From NCBI GenBank assembly GCA_003212625.1, contig QCPI01000001.1, forward strand, positions 1 through 64,000: a DNA stretch of 64,000 nt, written 5' to 3'. This DNA comes from Prochlorococcus sp. AG-436-J02 (GTDB lineage Bacteria > Cyanobacteriota > Cyanobacteriia > PCC-6307 > Cyanobiaceae). The notes beneath the pieces are model-generated. The model searched no databases, was not told where the DNA came from, and saw only the letters and a list, made by a program, of their open reading frames with translations. Below are positions 63,122 through 64,000 of this stretch, piece by piece; within the stretch, counting starts at the first letter, position 1; each line of letters opens with the position of its first letter. The position numbers and the translations under genes are program-made.

Positions 63122-64000
<879 letters not shown>

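Overview
The window is a dense, AT-rich stretch of a free-living cyanobacterial chromosome. It almost certainly comes from the marine picocyanobacterium Prochlorococcus, possibly a low-light clade; the exact clade cannot be fixed by reading alone. The evidence is a split RNA polymerase beta' (rpoC1/rpoC2), an atp operon in the order atp1-B-E-G-F-H-A, a high-light-inducible (hli) gene, Ycf35, a system II cytochrome c assembly pair (ccs1/ccdA), a biotin operon with a BioK-type esterase, many TTG/GTG starts, few Shine-Dalgarno motifs and very short intergenic gaps. I see no insertion sequence, prophage, CRISPR array or rRNA operon.

Layout. 1-6.7 kb is an accessory-like stretch: the tail of a CPBP membrane protease, a cobalamin-type radical SAM protein, an AbrB-type membrane protein, rpsU, an RRM protein and several very small proteins around a 2OG-Fe(II) oxygenase. 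6.7-13.1 kb is a zinc locus. On the minus strand run znuA, an unknown 110-aa gene, a COG0523/CobW GTPase and a WD40 protein; on the plus strand lie znuC and znuB, with zur antisense between them. A Zur-box-like palindrome sits between znuA and znuC. ZnuA and the GTPase share a recognisable ~110-residue domain that is not part of either family's usual core. 13.2-14.7 kb holds a ribbon-helix-helix-like protein and two DUF3721-type proteins, one a His-tailed lipoprotein and one with a hydrophobic pentapeptide repeat.

15-26 kb is housekeeping: tRNA-Thr, a DUF3493 protein, rimP-nusA-ylxR-infB, an HtrA protease, rpiA, hisD, rpsT and tatD. 26-37 kb is rpoB-rpoC1-rpoC2-hli-rlmN, followed by a Na+/solute symporter. 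38.7-43.3 kb holds a 41-aa membrane peptide, a HEAT protein, the DUF2997-ycf35-ferredoxin-aldo/keto reductase cluster, rsmG and a J-domain protein. 43.4-48 kb is the biotin operon bioF-bioK-bioC-bioD-bioA. 48-54 kb has a Ski2-like helicase, purB and fumC. 54-59.4 kb has a TlyA-type methyltransferase, glnB (PII), queF, ccs1, ccdA and ftsW. 59.8-64 kb is the ATP synthase operon, cut by the window edge inside atpA.

The most distinctive content is the zinc locus with its shared domain and its candidate Zur sites. Next come the DUF3721 pair, a PII protein with Phe at position 51, and palindromes or hairpins upstream of queF, rbp and within the atp operon. Function calls rest on motifs read by eye; no database search was run.
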